53,703 nt of DNA from Eubacteriales bacterium (GCA_021372675.1 JAJFTZ010000036.1:1-53703), one strand, 5' to 3'; positions 23,679 through 34,298 are shown, numbered from the stretch's first letter. Translations and numbers: made by a program. Notes: a model not told the origin generated them from the sequence alone.

Positions 23679-24512
23679 ATGGGAATCCGCAAGATCAACC
23701 CCACCACCCCCGGTCAACGCTTTATGACCGTTTCCTCCTTTGAGGAGATCACGGCGAAGGAGCCGGAACGCTCCCTCGTGGAAGACCTTCGCAGCTCCGG
23801 CGGCCGCAACAACGCGGGCCGCATCACCGTGCGCCACCGCGGCGGCGGCGCCAAGCGCAAGTATCGCGTCATCGATTTCAAGCGCAACAAGGACGGCATC
23901 CCCGCGAAGGTTGCCACCATCGAATACGATCCCAACCGCAGCGCGAACATCGCCCTTCTGCACTATACCGACGGCGAAAAGCGCTATATCATAGCCCCCT
24001 TGGGCCTCAACGTGGGCGATACCATCGTGAGCGGCCCGGGCGCGGATATCAAGATCGGCAACGCCATGGAGATCCGCCAGATACCCCTTGGCACCATGAT
24101 CCACTGCATCGAGCTCAAGCCCGGCAAGGGCGCGCAGCTCGTGCGCAGCGCCGGCAACGCCGCGCAGCTGATGGCCAAGGAAGGCGCTTACGCGCAGGTA
24201 AGGCTCCCGAGCGGCGAGGTGCGCCTCATCCCCATGAACGCGAAGGCCACCATCGGCCAGGTCGGCAATGTGGATCACGAGAACATCAAGCTCGGCAAGG
24301 CCGGCCGCACGCGCCACAAGGGCTTTCGGCCCACCGTGCGCGGCAGCGTCATGAACCCGGTCGATCACCCGCACGGCGGCGGCGAGGGCAGGGCGCCCAT
24401 CGGTCGTCCCGGCCCGGTGACCCCGTGGGGCAAGCCCGCTCTCGGCCACAAGACCCGCAAGGCCAAGAACGTGAACAACAAGTTCATCGTCCGCCGTCGC
24501 AACGGCAAGTGA
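23679..24512 (+). CDS. rplB: 50S ribosomal protein L2
   Basis: A 277-residue uL2. The peptidyl-transferase-proximal C-terminal block [19 protein letters not shown] is present, as are the N-terminal [19 protein letters not shown] and the IPLGTMIH segment. AAGGAGG is in front of the ATG; only 11 bases separate it from rplW. Confidence 0.98.
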   Translation: MGIRKINPTTPGQRFMTVSSFEEITAKEPERSLVEDLRSSGGRNNAGRITVRHRGGGAKRKYRVIDFKRNKDGIPAKVATIEYDPNRSANIALLHYTDGEKRYIIAPLGLNVGDTIVSGPGADIKIGNAMEIRQIPLGTMIHCIELKPGKGAQLVRSAGNAAQLMAKEGAYAQVRLPSGEVRLIPMNAKATIGQVGNVDHENIKLGKAGRTRHKGFRPTVRGSVMNPVDHPHGGGEGRAPIGRPGPVTPWGKPALGHKTRKAKNVNNKFIVRRRNGK

Positions 24513-24530
24513 TAGCGAAAGGAGCACACC

Positions 24531-24812
24531 ATGAGCAGGTCAGTCAAAAAAGGGCCGTTTGTCAGCGAGCGTCTGCTGGCGCGCATCACGGCTATGAACG
24601 CAAGCGGCAAGAAGCAGGTCGTTAAGACATGGTCCCGCGCATCCACCATTTTCCCGGATATGGTCGGGCACACCATCGCCGTCCACGACGGCAGGAAGCA
24701 TGTTCCGGTGTACGTGACCGAGGAAATGGTAGGCCATAAGCTGGGCGAGTTCGCCCCCACCCGTACTTTCCGCGGCCACAGGGGCTCCGAGAAGTCCACG
24801 GGCGGCAAATAA
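24531..24812 (+). CDS. rpsS: 30S ribosomal protein S19
   Basis: A 93-residue uS19 with [10 protein letters not shown] at the N-terminus and the conserved [17 protein letters not shown] near the end. AAAGGAG upstream. Standard position between rplB and rplV. Confidence 0.98.
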   Translation: MSRSVKKGPFVSERLLARITAMNASGKKQVVKTWSRASTIFPDMVGHTIAVHDGRKHVPVYVTEEMVGHKLGEFAPTRTFRGHRGSEKSTGGK

Positions 24813-24829
24813 GCAAGGAGGAAGCGATA

Positions 24830-25216
24830 ATGGCAACCAGATCCAGAGAAAAAGCCGCGGCGCGCCGCGAGAACGCCGATAAAAGGCCCCGCGCGATCGC
24901 CCGTTACGTAAGGATTTCCTCCCGCAAGGTCAAGATCGTGGTCGATCTGATCCGCGGCAAGAGCGTTAAGGAGGCCGAGGCGATCCTGATGTTCACCCCC
25001 AAAGCGGCCAGCGAGCCCGTAGCGAAGCTCCTGAAATCCGCCGTTGCGAACGCCGAGAACAACCTCGATCTTTCCGCCGATACCCTTTATGTGGCGGAAG
25101 CGTTCGCAAACCAGGGCCCCACGCTCAAGCGCTTCACCCCGCGTGCGCAGGGAAGGGCAACGCCCATCCGCAAGCGTTCGAGCCATATTACGATCATCCT
25201 GGACCAGGCAAAGTAA
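24830..25216 (+). CDS. rplV: 50S ribosomal protein L22
   Basis: A 128-residue uL22. The N-terminus has about 17 extra basic residues ([16 protein letters not shown]) before [20 protein letters not shown], which is where most homologues begin. The tunnel-lining hairpin [17 protein letters not shown] is intact. AAGGAGG is upstream of the ATG, which supports the longer form. Confidence 0.97.
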   Translation: MATRSREKAAARRENADKRPRAIARYVRISSRKVKIVVDLIRGKSVKEAEAILMFTPKAASEPVAKLLKSAVANAENNLDLSADTLYVAEAFANQGPTLKRFTPRAQGRATPIRKRSSHITIILDQAK

Positions 25217-25233
25217 GGAGGTTATGAAAGCAA

Positions 25234-25878
25234 ATGGGTCAGAAAGTCAATCCCAACGGTTTCCGCGTCGGCGTCATCAAGGATTGGAACACGCGCTGGT
25301 ACGCCTCCAAAAAGGATTTTGCCGATTACCTCGTAGAGGATAAAAAGATCAGGGACCATTTGAAAAAGGTCCATTTCACCGCGGGCGTCTCTAAGATCGA
25401 TATCGAGCGCGCGGCCAATAAGATCACCGTCAGCATCCACACCGCCCGTCCCGGCATGCTCATCGGCAAGGGCGGCGTAGGCGTGGATACGATCAAGGCG
25501 GATGTATCCGCGCTCGTGGGCAAGCCCGTGAACGTGAACATCCTCGAGATCCGCAACCCCGATGCGAACGCGCAGCTTGTGGCCGAGAACATCGCGGCGC
25601 AGCTCGAAAAGCGCATCTCCTTCCGCCGCGCGATGAAGCAGGCCATGATGCGCGCCACCAAGGCGGGTGCCAAGGGCATCAAGCTCGCGTGCGCCGGCCG
25701 TCTGGGCGGCGCGGAAATCGCCCGCAGGGAAGGTTATCACGAGGGCTCCATCCCCCTGCAGACCATGCGCGCCGATATCGAATACGGCTTTGCCGAGGCG
25801 CACACCACCTACGGCCGCATCGGCTGCAAGGTGTGGATCTACAAGGGCGAAGTGCTTAACAGGCAGAAGAAAGCGTAA
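25234..25878 (+). CDS. rpsC: 30S ribosomal protein S3
   Basis: A 214-residue uS3 with [13 protein letters not shown] at the start, a KH-domain GxxG loop in [10 protein letters not shown] and the C-terminal [19 protein letters not shown]. Length is normal. A ribosome site AAGGAGG lies 13 bases upstream. Confidence 0.98.
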   Translation: MGQKVNPNGFRVGVIKDWNTRWYASKKDFADYLVEDKKIRDHLKKVHFTAGVSKIDIERAANKITVSIHTARPGMLIGKGGVGVDTIKADVSALVGKPVNVNILEIRNPDANAQLVAENIAAQLEKRISFRRAMKQAMMRATKAGAKGIKLACAGRLGGAEIARREGYHEGSIPLQTMRADIEYGFAEAHTTYGRIGCKVWIYKGEVLNRQKKA

Positions 25879-25891
25879 GGAGGCAATTACC

Positions 25892-26332
25892 ATGTTGATG
25901 CCGAAGAGAGTTAAACGCAGGAGAGTACACCGCGGCCGCATGAAGGGCAAAGCGACCCGCGGAAATACCATCACCTACGGCGAATATGGCCTTGTTGCCA
26001 CCGAGCCCGCATGGGTCACGAGCAACCAGATCGAGGCGGCCCGTATCGCGATGACGCGTTACATCAAGCGAGGCGGCCAGGTATGGATCAAAATCTTCCC
26101 CGATAAGCCCGTCACCGAAAAGCCCGCCGAGACCCGCATGGGCAGCGGCAAAGGCTCCCCGGAATACTGGGTGGCGGTGGTGAAGCCCGGCCGCGTGATG
26201 TTCGAGATCGCGGGTGTGGATGAAGAGACCGCGCACGAGGCGCTCCGCTTGGCGCTCCACAAGCTCCCCCTCAAGGGCAAGATCATCAAGAGGGAAAACG
26301 TCGAAGTAGGTGGTGAGAGCGATGAAGGCTAA
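25892..26332 (+). CDS. rplP: 50S ribosomal protein L16
   Basis: A 146-residue uL16, starting [19 protein letters not shown], with the central [18 protein letters not shown] and [24 protein letters not shown] lies eight bases before the ATG; the frame is open upstream inside rpsC but this is not used. Its end overlaps the rpmC start by 11 bases. Confidence 0.98.
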   Translation: MLMPKRVKRRRVHRGRMKGKATRGNTITYGEYGLVATEPAWVTSNQIEAARIAMTRYIKRGGQVWIKIFPDKPVTEKPAETRMGSGKGSPEYWVAVVKPGRVMFEIAGVDEETAHEALRLALHKLPLKGKIIKRENVEVGGESDEG

Positions 26333-26522
26333 CGAACTGAGAAAGATGACCACGGAAGAGCTCGCGGCCAAGGAAAAAGAGCTAAAGCAGGAGCTTTTCA
26401 ACCTCCGTTTCCAACTGGCCGTCGGCCAGCTCACCAATCCGCAGCGGATACGTGAGTGCAAAAAGGATGTTGCCCGGGTGAAGACGCTCCTTTGCGAGCG
26501 CTCGCTCAAGGCGGCCGAGTAA
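26322..26522 (+). CDS. rpmC: 50S ribosomal protein L29
   Basis: A 66-residue uL29, all helical, with [20 protein letters not shown] and the conserved [12 protein letters not shown]. It starts inside the 3' end of rplP with GGTGG eight bases upstream. Confidence 0.97.
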   Translation: MKANELRKMTTEELAAKEKELKQELFNLRFQLAVGQLTNPQRIRECKKDVARVKTLLCERSLKAAE

Positions 26523-26545
26523 CGAGCTGAAAGGAGGAAGCTACC

Positions 26546-26812
26546 GTGGAACAAGTGGAACAAAGAGGTTTTCGCAAAACGCGCGTAGGCGTTGTGGTAA
26601 GCGATAAAATGGAAAAAACCATCGTCGTGGCGATCAGGACCAAGGTCCGTCACCCCCTTTACGGCAAGATGGTCAACCGCACCCGCAAGTTCAAAGCCCA
26701 TGACGAGGAGAACGCCTGCGGCATCGGCGACACCGTGGAAATTATGGAGACCCGCCCCCTGAGCAAGGACAAGCGCTGGAGGCTCGTCAAGATCATAGAA
26801 AAGGCCAAGTAA
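26546..26812 (+). CDS. rpsQ: 30S ribosomal protein S17
   Basis: An 88-residue uS17 with GTG start, GGAGGAAG upstream. The conserved [15 protein letters not shown] and the C-terminal [16 protein letters not shown] are present. Standard order L29-S17-L14. Confidence 0.98.
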   Translation: MEQVEQRGFRKTRVGVVVSDKMEKTIVVAIRTKVRHPLYGKMVNRTRKFKAHDEENACGIGDTVEIMETRPLSKDKRWRLVKIIEKAK

Positions 26813-26833
26813 GCCTGAAAGGAGGACCCGAGC

Positions 26834-27202
26834 ATGATTCAGCCACAGACAAGGTTAAAGGTCGCCGATAACAGCGGCGCCAAGGAAATAATGTGCATCC
26901 GCGTGCTTGGCGGCTCGTTCCGCCGCAGCGCGAACATCGGCGACGTGATCGTCGCGGCGGTAAAATCCGCCTCGCCCGGCGGCGCCGTAAAGAAGAAGGA
27001 CGTCGTGAGGGCCGTCGTCGTGCGCACCGTATCCGGCCTCCAGAGGCCCGACGGCAGCCACATCCGCTTCGACGACAACGCGGCGGTCATCATCAACGAT
27101 CAAAAGCAGCCCCGCGGCACCCGTATCTTCGGGCCGGTCGCGAGGGAGCTGCGCGAGAAGGATTACATGAAGATCATATCCCTCGCGCCCGAAGTGCTTT
27201 AA
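26834..27202 (+). CDS. rplN: 50S ribosomal protein L14
   Basis: A 122-residue uL14, starting [18 protein letters not shown], with [15 protein letters not shown] near the end. AAAGGAGG is ten bases upstream. Confidence 0.98.
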   Translation: MIQPQTRLKVADNSGAKEIMCIRVLGGSFRRSANIGDVIVAAVKSASPGGAVKKKDVVRAVVVRTVSGLQRPDGSHIRFDDNAAVIINDQKQPRGTRIFGPVARELREKDYMKIISLAPEVL

Positions 27203-27213
27203 TGGAGGGCAGC

Positions 27214-27531
27214 ATGAAAAAGCTGAATGTGAAAAGAGACGATACCGTCGTCGTGATCTCCGGCAAGGATAAGGGCAAAAAGGGCAAGGTCATGAGCGCG
27301 TTCCCCGAAGAGGGCCGCGTGGTGGTGCAGAATGTGAACATGGTCACGCGCCACACCAAGCCCCGCAAGCAGGGCGAACAGGGCGGCCGCATCCACAAGG
27401 AAGGCACCGTCGACGCATCCAACGTGATGCTCGTCTGCCCTAAGTGCGATAAGCCCACCCGCGTCGGTCACGACGTTACGGGCGAGAAGAAAGTCCGCGT
27501 GTGCAAGCAGTGCGGCAAGAAGATCGACTAA
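27214..27531 (+). CDS. rplX: 50S ribosomal protein L24
   Basis: A 105-residue uL24 with a KOW motif ([15 protein letters not shown]) and a C-terminal zinc-ribbon-like pair of CxxC (C75, C78, C97, C100), as in other zinc-binding forms of L24. The start MKKLNVK is preceded by GGAGGG; the longer open frame upstream lies within rplN. Confidence 0.97.
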   Translation: MKKLNVKRDDTVVVISGKDKGKKGKVMSAFPEEGRVVVQNVNMVTRHTKPRKQGEQGGRIHKEGTVDASNVMLVCPKCDKPTRVGHDVTGEKKVRVCKQCGKKID

Positions 27532-27551
27532 GGCAGAAGGAGGAAAAGACA

Positions 27552-28172
27552 GTGGCTAAGAAGGAAACCGCGTCTCAGGCGCCCGCCAAAAAGAAGAAAT
27601 CGGCGGAAGAGGCCAAGGCTTTTACCGCTCCTGCCCGCTTGAAGTTGAAATACGACGAAGAGGTCGCGGGCCAGCTCAAGGAAAAGTTCGGCTATAAGAA
27701 CGTGATGGAGATTCCCAAGCTCGAGAAGGTCGTGCTCAACATGCGCCTCGGCTCCGATAAAGATAACCCCAAGGCCATCGAGGCGGCCATAGACGAGCTC
27801 AGCCAGATCGCCGGCCAGAAGGCCGTCGTGACCAAGGCCAAAAAGTCCGTCGCGAACTTCAAGGTGCGCGAGGGCATGACCATCGGCGCGAAGGTAACGC
27901 TTCACGGCTCACGCATGTATTACTTCGCCGACAAGCTGATGAACATCGTGCTCCCCCGCGTGCGCGACTTCCGCGGCGTGTCCCAGAAAAGCTTCGACGG
28001 GCGCGGCAACTACGCGCTTGGCGTAAAGGAACAGCTCATCTTCCCGGAGATCAACTACGACGAGATCGACAAGATCCGCGGGATGGACATCGTGTTCGTC
28101 ACCACCGCCAAAACCGACGAGGAAGCTAAAGAACTGCTCAGGCTTCTGGGTATGCCCTTCGAACAGGCTTGA
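27552..28172 (+). CDS. rplE: 50S ribosomal protein L5 with N-terminal extension
   Basis: A 206-residue uL5. The family core begins near residue 28 ([11 protein letters not shown], then [20 protein letters not shown]) and is complete to RLLGMPF. The first ~27 residues form an Ala/Lys-rich, probably disordered lead ([20 protein letters not shown]) that the ~180-residue homologues lack. The GTG start has AAGGAGG nine bases upstream, and no later start has one, so the extension appears real. Confidence 0.95.
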   Translation: MAKKETASQAPAKKKKSAEEAKAFTAPARLKLKYDEEVAGQLKEKFGYKNVMEIPKLEKVVLNMRLGSDKDNPKAIEAAIDELSQIAGQKAVVTKAKKSVANFKVREGMTIGAKVTLHGSRMYYFADKLMNIVLPRVRDFRGVSQKSFDGRGNYALGVKEQLIFPEINYDEIDKIRGMDIVFVTTAKTDEEAKELLRLLGMPFEQA

Positions 28173-28189
28173 CAAGGAGGAAGTAATAA

Positions 28190-28375
28190 GTGGCTAAGAC
28201 AAGCATGAAAATCAGGCAGGCGCGCCCCGCTAAGTTTTCCACCAGGGCGTACACCCGCTGCCGTATCTGCGGCCGTCCGCACTCCGTGCTCCGCAAGTAC
28301 GGTATCTGCCGCATCTGCTTCCGCGTGCTGGCGCATAAGGGCGAAATCCCCGGCGTCCGCAAGGCAAGCTGGTAA
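28190..28375 (+). CDS. rpsZ: 30S ribosomal protein S14 type Z
   Basis: A 61-residue zinc-binding uS14: C24, C27, C40 and C43 in [10 protein letters not shown] and [11 protein letters not shown] start with AAGGAGG upstream. This C+ form is the one expected within the spc operon of Gram-positives. Confidence 0.97.
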   Translation: MAKTSMKIRQARPAKFSTRAYTRCRICGRPHSVLRKYGICRICFRVLAHKGEIPGVRKASW

Positions 28376-28398
28376 GTGGGCGAAAGGAGGAAATCAAC

Positions 28399-28797
28399 AT
28401 GTTAGTAACGGATCCTATTGCCGATATGCTCACCCGTATCCGCAACGCGCTCGTCGCCAAGCATGACGAGGTCGATATCCCCGCTTCCACGCTGAAGAAG
28501 GCCATCGCGGAGATTCTGCTCAGCGAGGGCTACATCAGGGGTTTCGATATGCGCCAGGACGGCGTGGCCAAGTACATTCACGTCACGCTGAAGTACGGCC
28601 CCAACAAGACCCGCGTCATCACCGGCCTGAAGCGTATCAGTAAGCCCGGTCTGAGGGTCTACGCCCGCAGGGATAAGCTTCCCAAGGTGCTCAACGGCCT
28701 CGGTATCGCCATCCTCTCGACCTCGCGCGGCATTATGACCGACCGCGAGGCCCGAAAGCAGGGCATCGGCGGCGAAGTGCTCGCGTACATCTGGTAA
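28399..28797 (+). CDS. rpsH: 30S ribosomal protein S8
   Basis: A 132-residue uS8, starting with [18 protein letters not shown] and ending [26 protein letters not shown], the classical C-terminus. AAAGGAGG is upstream. In Escherichia coli S8 represses its operon; no such site was identified here. Confidence 0.98.
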   Translation: MLVTDPIADMLTRIRNALVAKHDEVDIPASTLKKAIAEILLSEGYIRGFDMRQDGVAKYIHVTLKYGPNKTRVITGLKRISKPGLRVYARRDKLPKVLNGLGIAILSTSRGIMTDREARKQGIGGEVLAYIW

Positions 28798-28859
28798 TTT
28801 TTAAGGGGAGCGCAACAGCGCTTCCGGCCCCGCAAAACGAATACATGGAGGTGTAAAGC

Positions 28860-29408
28860 ATGTCACGAATCGGAAAACTTCCGATCACCATCCCCGGCGG
28901 AGTGACAATCACGGTCGGCGACGATAACACCGTGACCGTAAAAGGCCCGAAGGGCCAACTCAGCGAAAAAATATCCCCCGCGATCGAGCTCAAAGAGGAG
29001 AACGCGGTGCTTACGGTAACGCGCGCGAGCGACTCTAAGGAGCATCGTTCGCTGCACGGACTGAGCCGCACGCTCATCAACAACATGGTTGTCGGCACCA
29101 CGGCGGGCTTCCAGAAGTCCCTCGACATCGTCGGCACCGGTTACAAGGCGCAAAAGCAGGGCAACAAGCTTGTGCTCAACGTCGGATATTCCCACCCTGT
29201 TGAGTTTGTTGAGCCCGAGGGCATCGCTTTCGACGTGCCCGCGCCGAACAAAATCATCGTAAAGGGCATCAACAAGCAGCAGGTCGGTCAGATAGCGGCC
29301 GACATCCGCGCGGTCCGCGAGCCGGAGCCCTATAAGGGCAAGGGCATCAAGTACGATTACGAGGTCGTTCGCCGCAAGGAAGGCAAGACCGGTAAGACCG
29401 GCAAGTAA
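28860..29408 (+). CDS. rplF: 50S ribosomal protein L6
   Basis: A 182-residue uL6 with two repeated domains; [16 protein letters not shown] at the start and the rRNA-binding [11 protein letters not shown] near the end. GGAGGT lies upstream in a 62-base gap after rpsH. Confidence 0.98.
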   Translation: MSRIGKLPITIPGGVTITVGDDNTVTVKGPKGQLSEKISPAIELKEENAVLTVTRASDSKEHRSLHGLSRTLINNMVVGTTAGFQKSLDIVGTGYKAQKQGNKLVLNVGYSHPVEFVEPEGIAFDVPAPNKIIVKGINKQQVGQIAADIRAVREPEPYKGKGIKYDYEVVRRKEGKTGKTGK

Positions 29409-29431
29409 GCTAAGAGAAGGAGTGACAACGC

Positions 29432-29800
29432 ATGATTTCAAAGATCGACAAAAACAGTGTGCGTAAAGCGCGTCACGACCGTTCCCGCAGGCATATCGCC
29501 GGAACGACCGAGCGTCCGAGGCTCAACATTTACCGCAGCCTTAAGCATATCTACGCGCAGGTGATCGACGACAGCGTCGGCAACACGCTCGCTTCCGCCT
29601 CCACGCTCGACGCCGAGGTCAAGGCTAAGCTCGAGGGCAAAAATAAAAAGGAAGCCGCGGAGCTGGTCGGCGAAGCCGTAGCCGCGCGCGCGCTCGCCAA
29701 GGGCGTAACGAAGGTCGTTTTCGACCGCGGCGGTTACCTTTATACCGGCCGCGTCGCGGAAGTGGCCGCCGGCGCCCGCAAGGCCGGGCTGGATTTCTGA
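29432..29800 (+). CDS. rplR: 50S ribosomal protein L18
   Basis: A 122-residue uL18 (5S rRNA-binding), with [20 protein letters not shown] at the N-terminus and [18 protein letters not shown] at the C-terminus. GAAGGAG upstream. Confidence 0.98.
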   Translation: MISKIDKNSVRKARHDRSRRHIAGTTERPRLNIYRSLKHIYAQVIDDSVGNTLASASTLDAEVKAKLEGKNKKEAAELVGEAVAARALAKGVTKVVFDRGGYLYTGRVAEVAAGARKAGLDF

Positions 29801-29811
29801 GGAGGTAAAAG

Positions 29812-30312
29812 ATGAAGCGTATTGATCCGTCCAGCATGGACTTGAAAGAAAAGCTCGTTTCGATCAACCGCGTCGCGAAGGTCGTTAAGGGCGGCCGCAA
29901 CTTCCGTTTCTCCGCGCTCATGGTCGTGGGCGACGGCAACGGTCACGTGGGCGTCGGCATGGGCAAGGCGGCTGAGATTCCCGAAGCTGTCCGCAAGGGC
30001 ATCGATGATGCGAAGCGCCACATGGTAGAGGTGCCCATCGTAGGCACCACCATCCCGCACGCCGCCGAGGGCAGATTCGGCAAGGGCCATGTGCGCATGC
30101 TCCCCGCCGAGGAAGGTACCGGCGTTATCGCGGGCGGCCCCGTCCGCGCGGTGCTCGAAGCGGTCGGCATCAAGGATATCCGCACCAAGAGCTTTGGCTC
30201 CAACAACCCCGCCAACTGCGTAAAGGCTACCTTGGACGGTCTTACCCAGCTGCGTACCGCCGAGCAGATCGCTCGACTTCGCGGCAAGACCGTCGAAGAG
30301 ATCCTCGGTTGA
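29812..30312 (+). CDS. rpsE: 30S ribosomal protein S5
   Basis: A 166-residue uS5: [20 protein letters not shown] in the RNA-binding domain, [20 protein letters not shown], and the C-terminal [22 protein letters not shown] is directly upstream and the gap to rplR is only 11 bases. Confidence 0.98.
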   Translation: MKRIDPSSMDLKEKLVSINRVAKVVKGGRNFRFSALMVVGDGNGHVGVGMGKAAEIPEAVRKGIDDAKRHMVEVPIVGTTIPHAAEGRFGKGHVRMLPAEEGTGVIAGGPVRAVLEAVGIKDIRTKSFGSNNPANCVKATLDGLTQLRTAEQIARLRGKTVEEILG

Positions 30313-30329
30313 CAAGGAGGAAGTGCGAT

Positions 30330-30509
30330 ATGGCTAACCTGAAAATAACGCTCGTCAAGAGCACCATCGGCGCGCTGAAGGACCAAAAGGCGACCGTGAA
30401 GGCGCTCGGCCTCAAAAAGACCAACAGCGCCGTCGTACAGCCCGACAATGCCAGCATCCGCGGCATGATCTTCAAGGTGAAGCACCTTGTGAAGGTCGAA
30501 GAAGTATAA
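30330..30509 (+). CDS. rpmD: 50S ribosomal protein L30
   Basis: A 59-residue uL30: [20 protein letters not shown] and the [15 protein letters not shown] signature. The start MANLK has AAGGAGG nine bases upstream. Confidence 0.97.
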   Translation: MANLKITLVKSTIGALKDQKATVKALGLKKTNSAVVQPDNASIRGMIFKVKHLVKVEEV

Positions 30510-30523
30510 CGGGAGGTTTCACG

Positions 30524-30964
30524 ATGAAGTTACATGAGTTAAGGCCCCCGGAGGGCTCGACAAGCGCCAGTAAGCGCGTTGGCCGCGGCACGGGTTCGGG
30601 CTTAGGCAAAACCTCCGCAAAAGGCCATAAAGGTCAGAAAGCGCGCAGCGGCAGCAAGAAGAACGGCTTTGAGGGCGGCCAGATGCCGCTCGCACGCCGC
30701 TTGCCCAAGCGCGGCTTCACCAATATCTTCGCGAAGGAATACACCATCGTCAACGTCGAAAAGCTCAACGAGCTCGAGGACGGCGCTGTGGTGGACGCGG
30801 CCCTGCTCAAGAGCATGGGCGTCATCAGCAAAATTGAAAAGGACGGCCTCAAGGTTCTGGGCCGCGGCGAGCTCACAAAGCGCTTGAACGTTAAGGCTGC
30901 GAAGTTTTCTCAGACAGCCCGGGAAGCCATCGAGGCCGCGGGCGGAACTGCTGAGGTGATCTGA
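30524..30964 (+). CDS. rplO: 50S ribosomal protein L15
   Basis: A 146-residue uL15 with [20 protein letters not shown], the basic, glycine-rich extended part, and [17 protein letters not shown]. Its stop overlaps the secY start by one base, so L15 and SecY are translationally coupled. Confidence 0.98.
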   Translation: MKLHELRPPEGSTSASKRVGRGTGSGLGKTSAKGHKGQKARSGSKKNGFEGGQMPLARRLPKRGFTNIFAKEYTIVNVEKLNELEDGAVVDAALLKSMGVISKIEKDGLKVLGRGELTKRLNVKAAKFSQTAREAIEAAGGTAEVI

Positions 30965-32226
30965 TGTTTAGAACGATCATTAACGCCTGGCAGATCAAGG
31001 ATATACGCACCAGGATGCTGTTCACCCTGCTTCTCGTTGTGGTGTACAGACTCGGCTGCTTCATCCCTGTTCCCGGCGTTGACGCGACGGCCATTTCGGG
31101 CTTGATCGAGAAATACGACATGCTCGGGTTTTTAAACCTGCTGTCGGGCGGCTCGTTCGCGGACTTCACTATTTTCGCCATGGGCATCTCGCCCTACATC
31201 ACGGGCCAGATCATCATCCAGCTCCTCGCTGTGGCCATACCGGCCCTTGAGCGCCTCCAAAAGGAGGAGGACGGCAGGATCAAGCTGGAGAAGATCACGA
31301 GGTATGTAGGTATCGGCCTCGCGCTCGTGCAGAGCGTGGGCATCGTGCTCGGCCTCGGCTCCGGGGTCGTGAAGGATACGAGCTTCCTCACCTACGCGAC
31401 CATCGGCCTCACCTGTACGGCGGGCACGGCGCTTCTTGTTTGGATGGGCGAGCGCATCACGGAGAAGGGCATCGGCAACGGTGTTTCCATGATCATCTTC
31501 CTGTCCATCTGCTCGCGCGTGATTCCCGTGGTTGTGAGCTTCATCGAGGGCGTGTTCGTGAGCGGCGTCTACCAGTGGTGGATTTTGATCGCGCTCGCGG
31601 TCATCGTCGTCGTGCTGGTTGCCGGCGTCGTGTTTGTAGATAAGGCGGCGCGCCGTATCCCGGTGCAGTACGCGAAGAAGGTCGTCGGGCGCAAGCTCTA
31701 CGGCGGCCAGAGCTCGCATATCCCCCTCAAGGTAAACGCCAACGGCGTTATGCCCTTGATCTTCGCCATGACCATCATCCAGTTTCCGGCGATGATCGTG
31801 CAGTTCCTCAAGGCGGATTCGGGCTTCACCGTGTTTTACAAGAACTACCTCGGCTCGGGCACGCCGGTCCACTATGTGCTGTACGCGCTGATGATCCTCG
31901 GATTCGCGTACTTCTACTCCACGATCGCGTTCAACCCCATCGAGATCAGCAAGAACCTCCAGCAGAACGGCGGCTTCATCCCGGGCATCCGTCCGGGCAG
32001 GCCCACCAGCGATTACCTTGCCAAAAAGGTTAGCCGCCTTACGCTGTTCGGCGCGATCTTCCTGATGATCCTCGCGATCGTCCCCGAGGCCGTGATGACG
32101 AGCTTCGGCTTAAAGATGATGTTCGGCCCCACGAGCATTTTGATCCTCGTGAACGTGGCGTTGGAAACGAGCGCGCAGCTCGAATCCATGATGCTCATGC
32201 GCCACTACAAGGGCTTCCTCGGTTAA
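30964..32226 (+). CDS. secY: Protein translocase subunit SecY
   Basis: A 420-residue, ten-helix channel of the Sec translocon. Recognisable parts are the N-terminal FTLLLVVVYRLGCFIPVPG, the helix-2 region FLNLLSGGSFADFTIFAMGI, the cytoplasmic loop RRIPVQYAKKVVGRKLYGGQ and the C-terminal ETSAQLESMMLMRHYKGFLG. It works with SecE, SecG and SecA to export proteins. Typical position after rplO and before adk. Confidence 0.98.
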   Translation: MFRTIINAWQIKDIRTRMLFTLLLVVVYRLGCFIPVPGVDATAISGLIEKYDMLGFLNLLSGGSFADFTIFAMGISPYITGQIIIQLLAVAIPALERLQKEEDGRIKLEKITRYVGIGLALVQSVGIVLGLGSGVVKDTSFLTYATIGLTCTAGTALLVWMGERITEKGIGNGVSMIIFLSICSRVIPVVVSFIEGVFVSGVYQWWILIALAVIVVVLVAGVVFVDKAARRIPVQYAKKVVGRKLYGGQSSHIPLKVNANGVMPLIFAMTIIQFPAMIVQFLKADSGFTVFYKNYLGSGTPVHYVLYALMILGFAYFYSTIAFNPIEISKNLQQNGGFIPGIRPGRPTSDYLAKKVSRLTLFGAIFLMILAIVPEAVMTSFGLKMMFGPTSILILVNVALETSAQLESMMLMRHYKGFLG

Positions 32227-32239
32227 GAGGAGGAAACGT

Positions 32240-32866
32240 ATGATCCTTGTGCTTTTAGGCGCCCCGGGCGCCGGAAAAGGGACTTTGGCCGCCGAGATGT
32301 GCTCGAGCTTTAAGCTCAAGCACATTTCGACGGGCGATATGTTAAGGCAGAACATGCGCGAAGAAACCGCGCTCGGCATCAAGGCGCGCTCCTTCGTGGA
32401 TGCGGGCAAGCTCGTGCCGGACGCGCTCATCATCGAAATGGTGAGGGAGCGCATCTCCATGCCGGACTGCAAAGAGGGCTGTTTGCTCGACGGCTTTCCG
32501 CGCACGGCGGCGCAGGCCGAAGCGCTCGGCGCCATCGCGCATGTCGACATGGTGCTCTACCTCGAGGTGGAAACGGATGCGCTCGTGAAGCGCATCAGCG
32601 GCCGGCGCGTGTGCGAGGGCTGCGGCGCCGTGTACCACATCTCGTGGCACGACGGCGACGTTTGCCCCAAGTGCGGCGCAAAACTCTTGGTGCGCGACGA
32701 CGACAAGCCGGAAACGGTGCTCCGCCGCATCGAGGTGTACAACCAAAATACGGAGCCTCTCATCGGCTACTACAGGGAAAAGGGCCTATTGAGAACCGTG
32801 GACGGCAGCGGCACGCCCGAAGAAGTGTTCGCGGCCGTGCGCGGCATCATGGAGAAGCGCGTATGA
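32240..32866 (+). CDS. adk: Adenylate kinase, zinc-binding form
   Basis: A 208-residue adenylate kinase (ATP + AMP to 2 ADP). P-loop GAPGAGKGT (7-15), NMP-site STGDMLR, DGFPRT, and a LID carrying the four-cysteine zinc site C125, C128, C142, C145 typical of Gram-positive forms. AAGAGGAGG is upstream. The last four bases overlap the map start. Confidence 0.98.
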   Translation: MILVLLGAPGAGKGTLAAEMCSSFKLKHISTGDMLRQNMREETALGIKARSFVDAGKLVPDALIIEMVRERISMPDCKEGCLLDGFPRTAAQAEALGAIAHVDMVLYLEVETDALVKRISGRRVCEGCGAVYHISWHDGDVCPKCGAKLLVRDDDKPETVLRRIEVYNQNTEPLIGYYREKGLLRTVDGSGTPEEVFAAVRGIMEKRV

Positions 32867-33627
32867 CCATCACCGTGAAAACGCCCGAGCAGATCGAGTT
32901 GATGCGCGCGGCGGGAAGCGTGGTCGCACAGGCGCTTGAGGCTGTGGGCGAATTGGTGCGCCCCGGCGTAACGACCGCGGAGCTTAACGAGGCGGCCGAT
33001 GCGCTCATCCGCTCGAAGGGGGCGGTTCCCTCCTTCCTCGGGTACAACAACTACCCCAAAAGCATCTGCACCTCGGTGAACGCGGCTGTGGTGCACGGTA
33101 TCCCGGGCAGTTACGTCCTTAAGGACGGCGACATCGTGAGCGTGGACATTGGCGCGATCCTATATGGCTGGCAGGGCGACGCGGCGAGAACCTTTTATGT
33201 GGGCTCCGTCGCGCCGGAGGTGCAAAGGCTCTGCGAGGTCACGAAGGAATGCTTCTTCGAGGGCATCAAATTCGCAAAGCCGGGCTGCCACATCGCGGAT
33301 ATCTCCGCGGCCATCGAAAGGCATGCTCAGAGCCACGGTTACGGCGTGGTGCGCGAGCTCACCGGCCACGGCATAGGCACGCACATGCACGAGCCGCCGA
33401 GCATCCCCAACTTTGTGGATGCGCGCGACGGCAGGGGCGTGAAGCTCGTAAAGGGCATGACGCTCGCCATCGAGCCCATGATCAACCTCGGCAAACGCGA
33501 CGTATGGACGCTCGCGGACGGCTGGACGGTGGAAACGCGCGATAAAAAGCCGAGCGCCCATTACGAAAACACCATCGCCGTCACGGATGACGAACCGCTT
33601 TTGTTAACGCTTACTAGAGGATGCTGA
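32863..33627 (+). CDS. map: Methionine aminopeptidase type I
   Basis: A 254-residue MetAP-I that removes the initiator methionine. The metal-binding residues are visible in SVDIGAILYGWQGDAARTF (two aspartates), GHGIGTHMHEPP (histidine), AIEPM (glutamate) and HYENTIAV (glutamate). It overlaps adk by four bases and the KOW-protein gene by one. Confidence 0.98.
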   Translation: MTITVKTPEQIELMRAAGSVVAQALEAVGELVRPGVTTAELNEAADALIRSKGAVPSFLGYNNYPKSICTSVNAAVVHGIPGSYVLKDGDIVSVDIGAILYGWQGDAARTFYVGSVAPEVQRLCEVTKECFFEGIKFAKPGCHIADISAAIERHAQSHGYGVVRELTGHGIGTHMHEPPSIPNFVDARDGRGVKLVKGMTLAIEPMINLGKRDVWTLADGWTVETRDKKPSAHYENTIAVTDDEPLLLTLTRGC

Positions 33628-33920
33628 TGGAACATGATATAATAGGCGTTGTCGCGGTTTCGCGCGCGGGAAGGGACAAGGGCAGGTGCTTCGCGGTGGT
33701 AGGCGTTGCGGACGAAAGCTGCGTTTACGTGGCGGACGGCAAAACGCGCAGCCTCGAGAAGCCGAAAAAGAAAAAGCTCAAGCATCTTTCCGTGCAAAAG
33801 GCGCGCATACCGCTGGGCGACGCGCTCAAGACGGCCGACAAAGGCGTTGCGGACGCATACCTTCGCAAAGCGCTCGCGTCTTTAACCACACAAGCTGCGA
33901 TGATGATGGAGGAGGGGTAA
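33627..33920 (+). CDS. KOW-domain RNA-binding protein (L14e-like)
   Basis: A 97-residue protein with an N-terminal KOW-like barrel ([20 protein letters not shown]) and a basic middle ([11 protein letters not shown]). The clostridial L14e/COG2163-like gene usually sits between map and infA, exactly as here; the function is unproven but presumably ribosome-linked. The ATG at 33627, six bases after AGAGG, is preferred over an ATG two codons earlier. It overlaps the map stop. Confidence 0.85.
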   Translation: MEHDIIGVVAVSRAGRDKGRCFAVVGVADESCVYVADGKTRSLEKPKKKKLKHLSVQKARIPLGDALKTADKGVADAYLRKALASLTTQAAMMMEEG

Positions 33921-33921
33921 C

Positions 33922-34143
33922 TTGTCCAAAACGGATGTTATCGAAGTGGAAGGCATTGTGACCGACTCGTTCCCGAACGCCATGTTCGAGGTGCAGTTGG
34001 AAAACGGACATAAAATTCTTGCGCATATTTCCGGCAAGCTGCGCATGAACTTCATACGTATCCTGCCGGGCGACAAGGTGACAGTGGAACTGTCCCCCTA
34101 CGATCTGCAGCGCGGCCGCATCACATGGCGCGCGAAGAATTAA
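33922..34143 (+). CDS. infA: Translation initiation factor IF-1
   Basis: A 73-residue S1-like barrel: [20 protein letters not shown], then [20 protein letters not shown] and [14 protein letters not shown], all standard for IF-1. TTG start, immediately after GGAGGAGGGG, one base after the previous stop. Confidence 0.98.
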   Translation: MSKTDVIEVEGIVTDSFPNAMFEVQLENGHKILAHISGKLRMNFIRILPGDKVTVELSPYDLQRGRITWRAKN

Positions 34144-34161
34144 AATGGGAGGAAACGGATT

Positions 34162-34275
34162 ATGAAAGTCAAACCCTCGGTAAAGGCCATTTGCGAAAAA
34201 TGCAAGATCATCAAGCGCAAGGGTCGCGTCATGGTGATCTGCGAGAACCCCAAGCATAAGCAAAAGCAGGGGTGA
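34162..34275 (+). CDS. rpmJ: 50S ribosomal protein L36
   Basis: A 37-residue bL36, zinc-binding form: [20 protein letters not shown] at the start, with C11, C14, C27 and H32 as ligands. GGGAGG is ten bases upstream. Confidence 0.97.
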   Translation: MKVKPSVKAICEKCKIIKRKGRVMVICENPKHKQKQG

Positions 34276-34298
34276 CCTTGCTTCCCTGCGGGCAAAAA

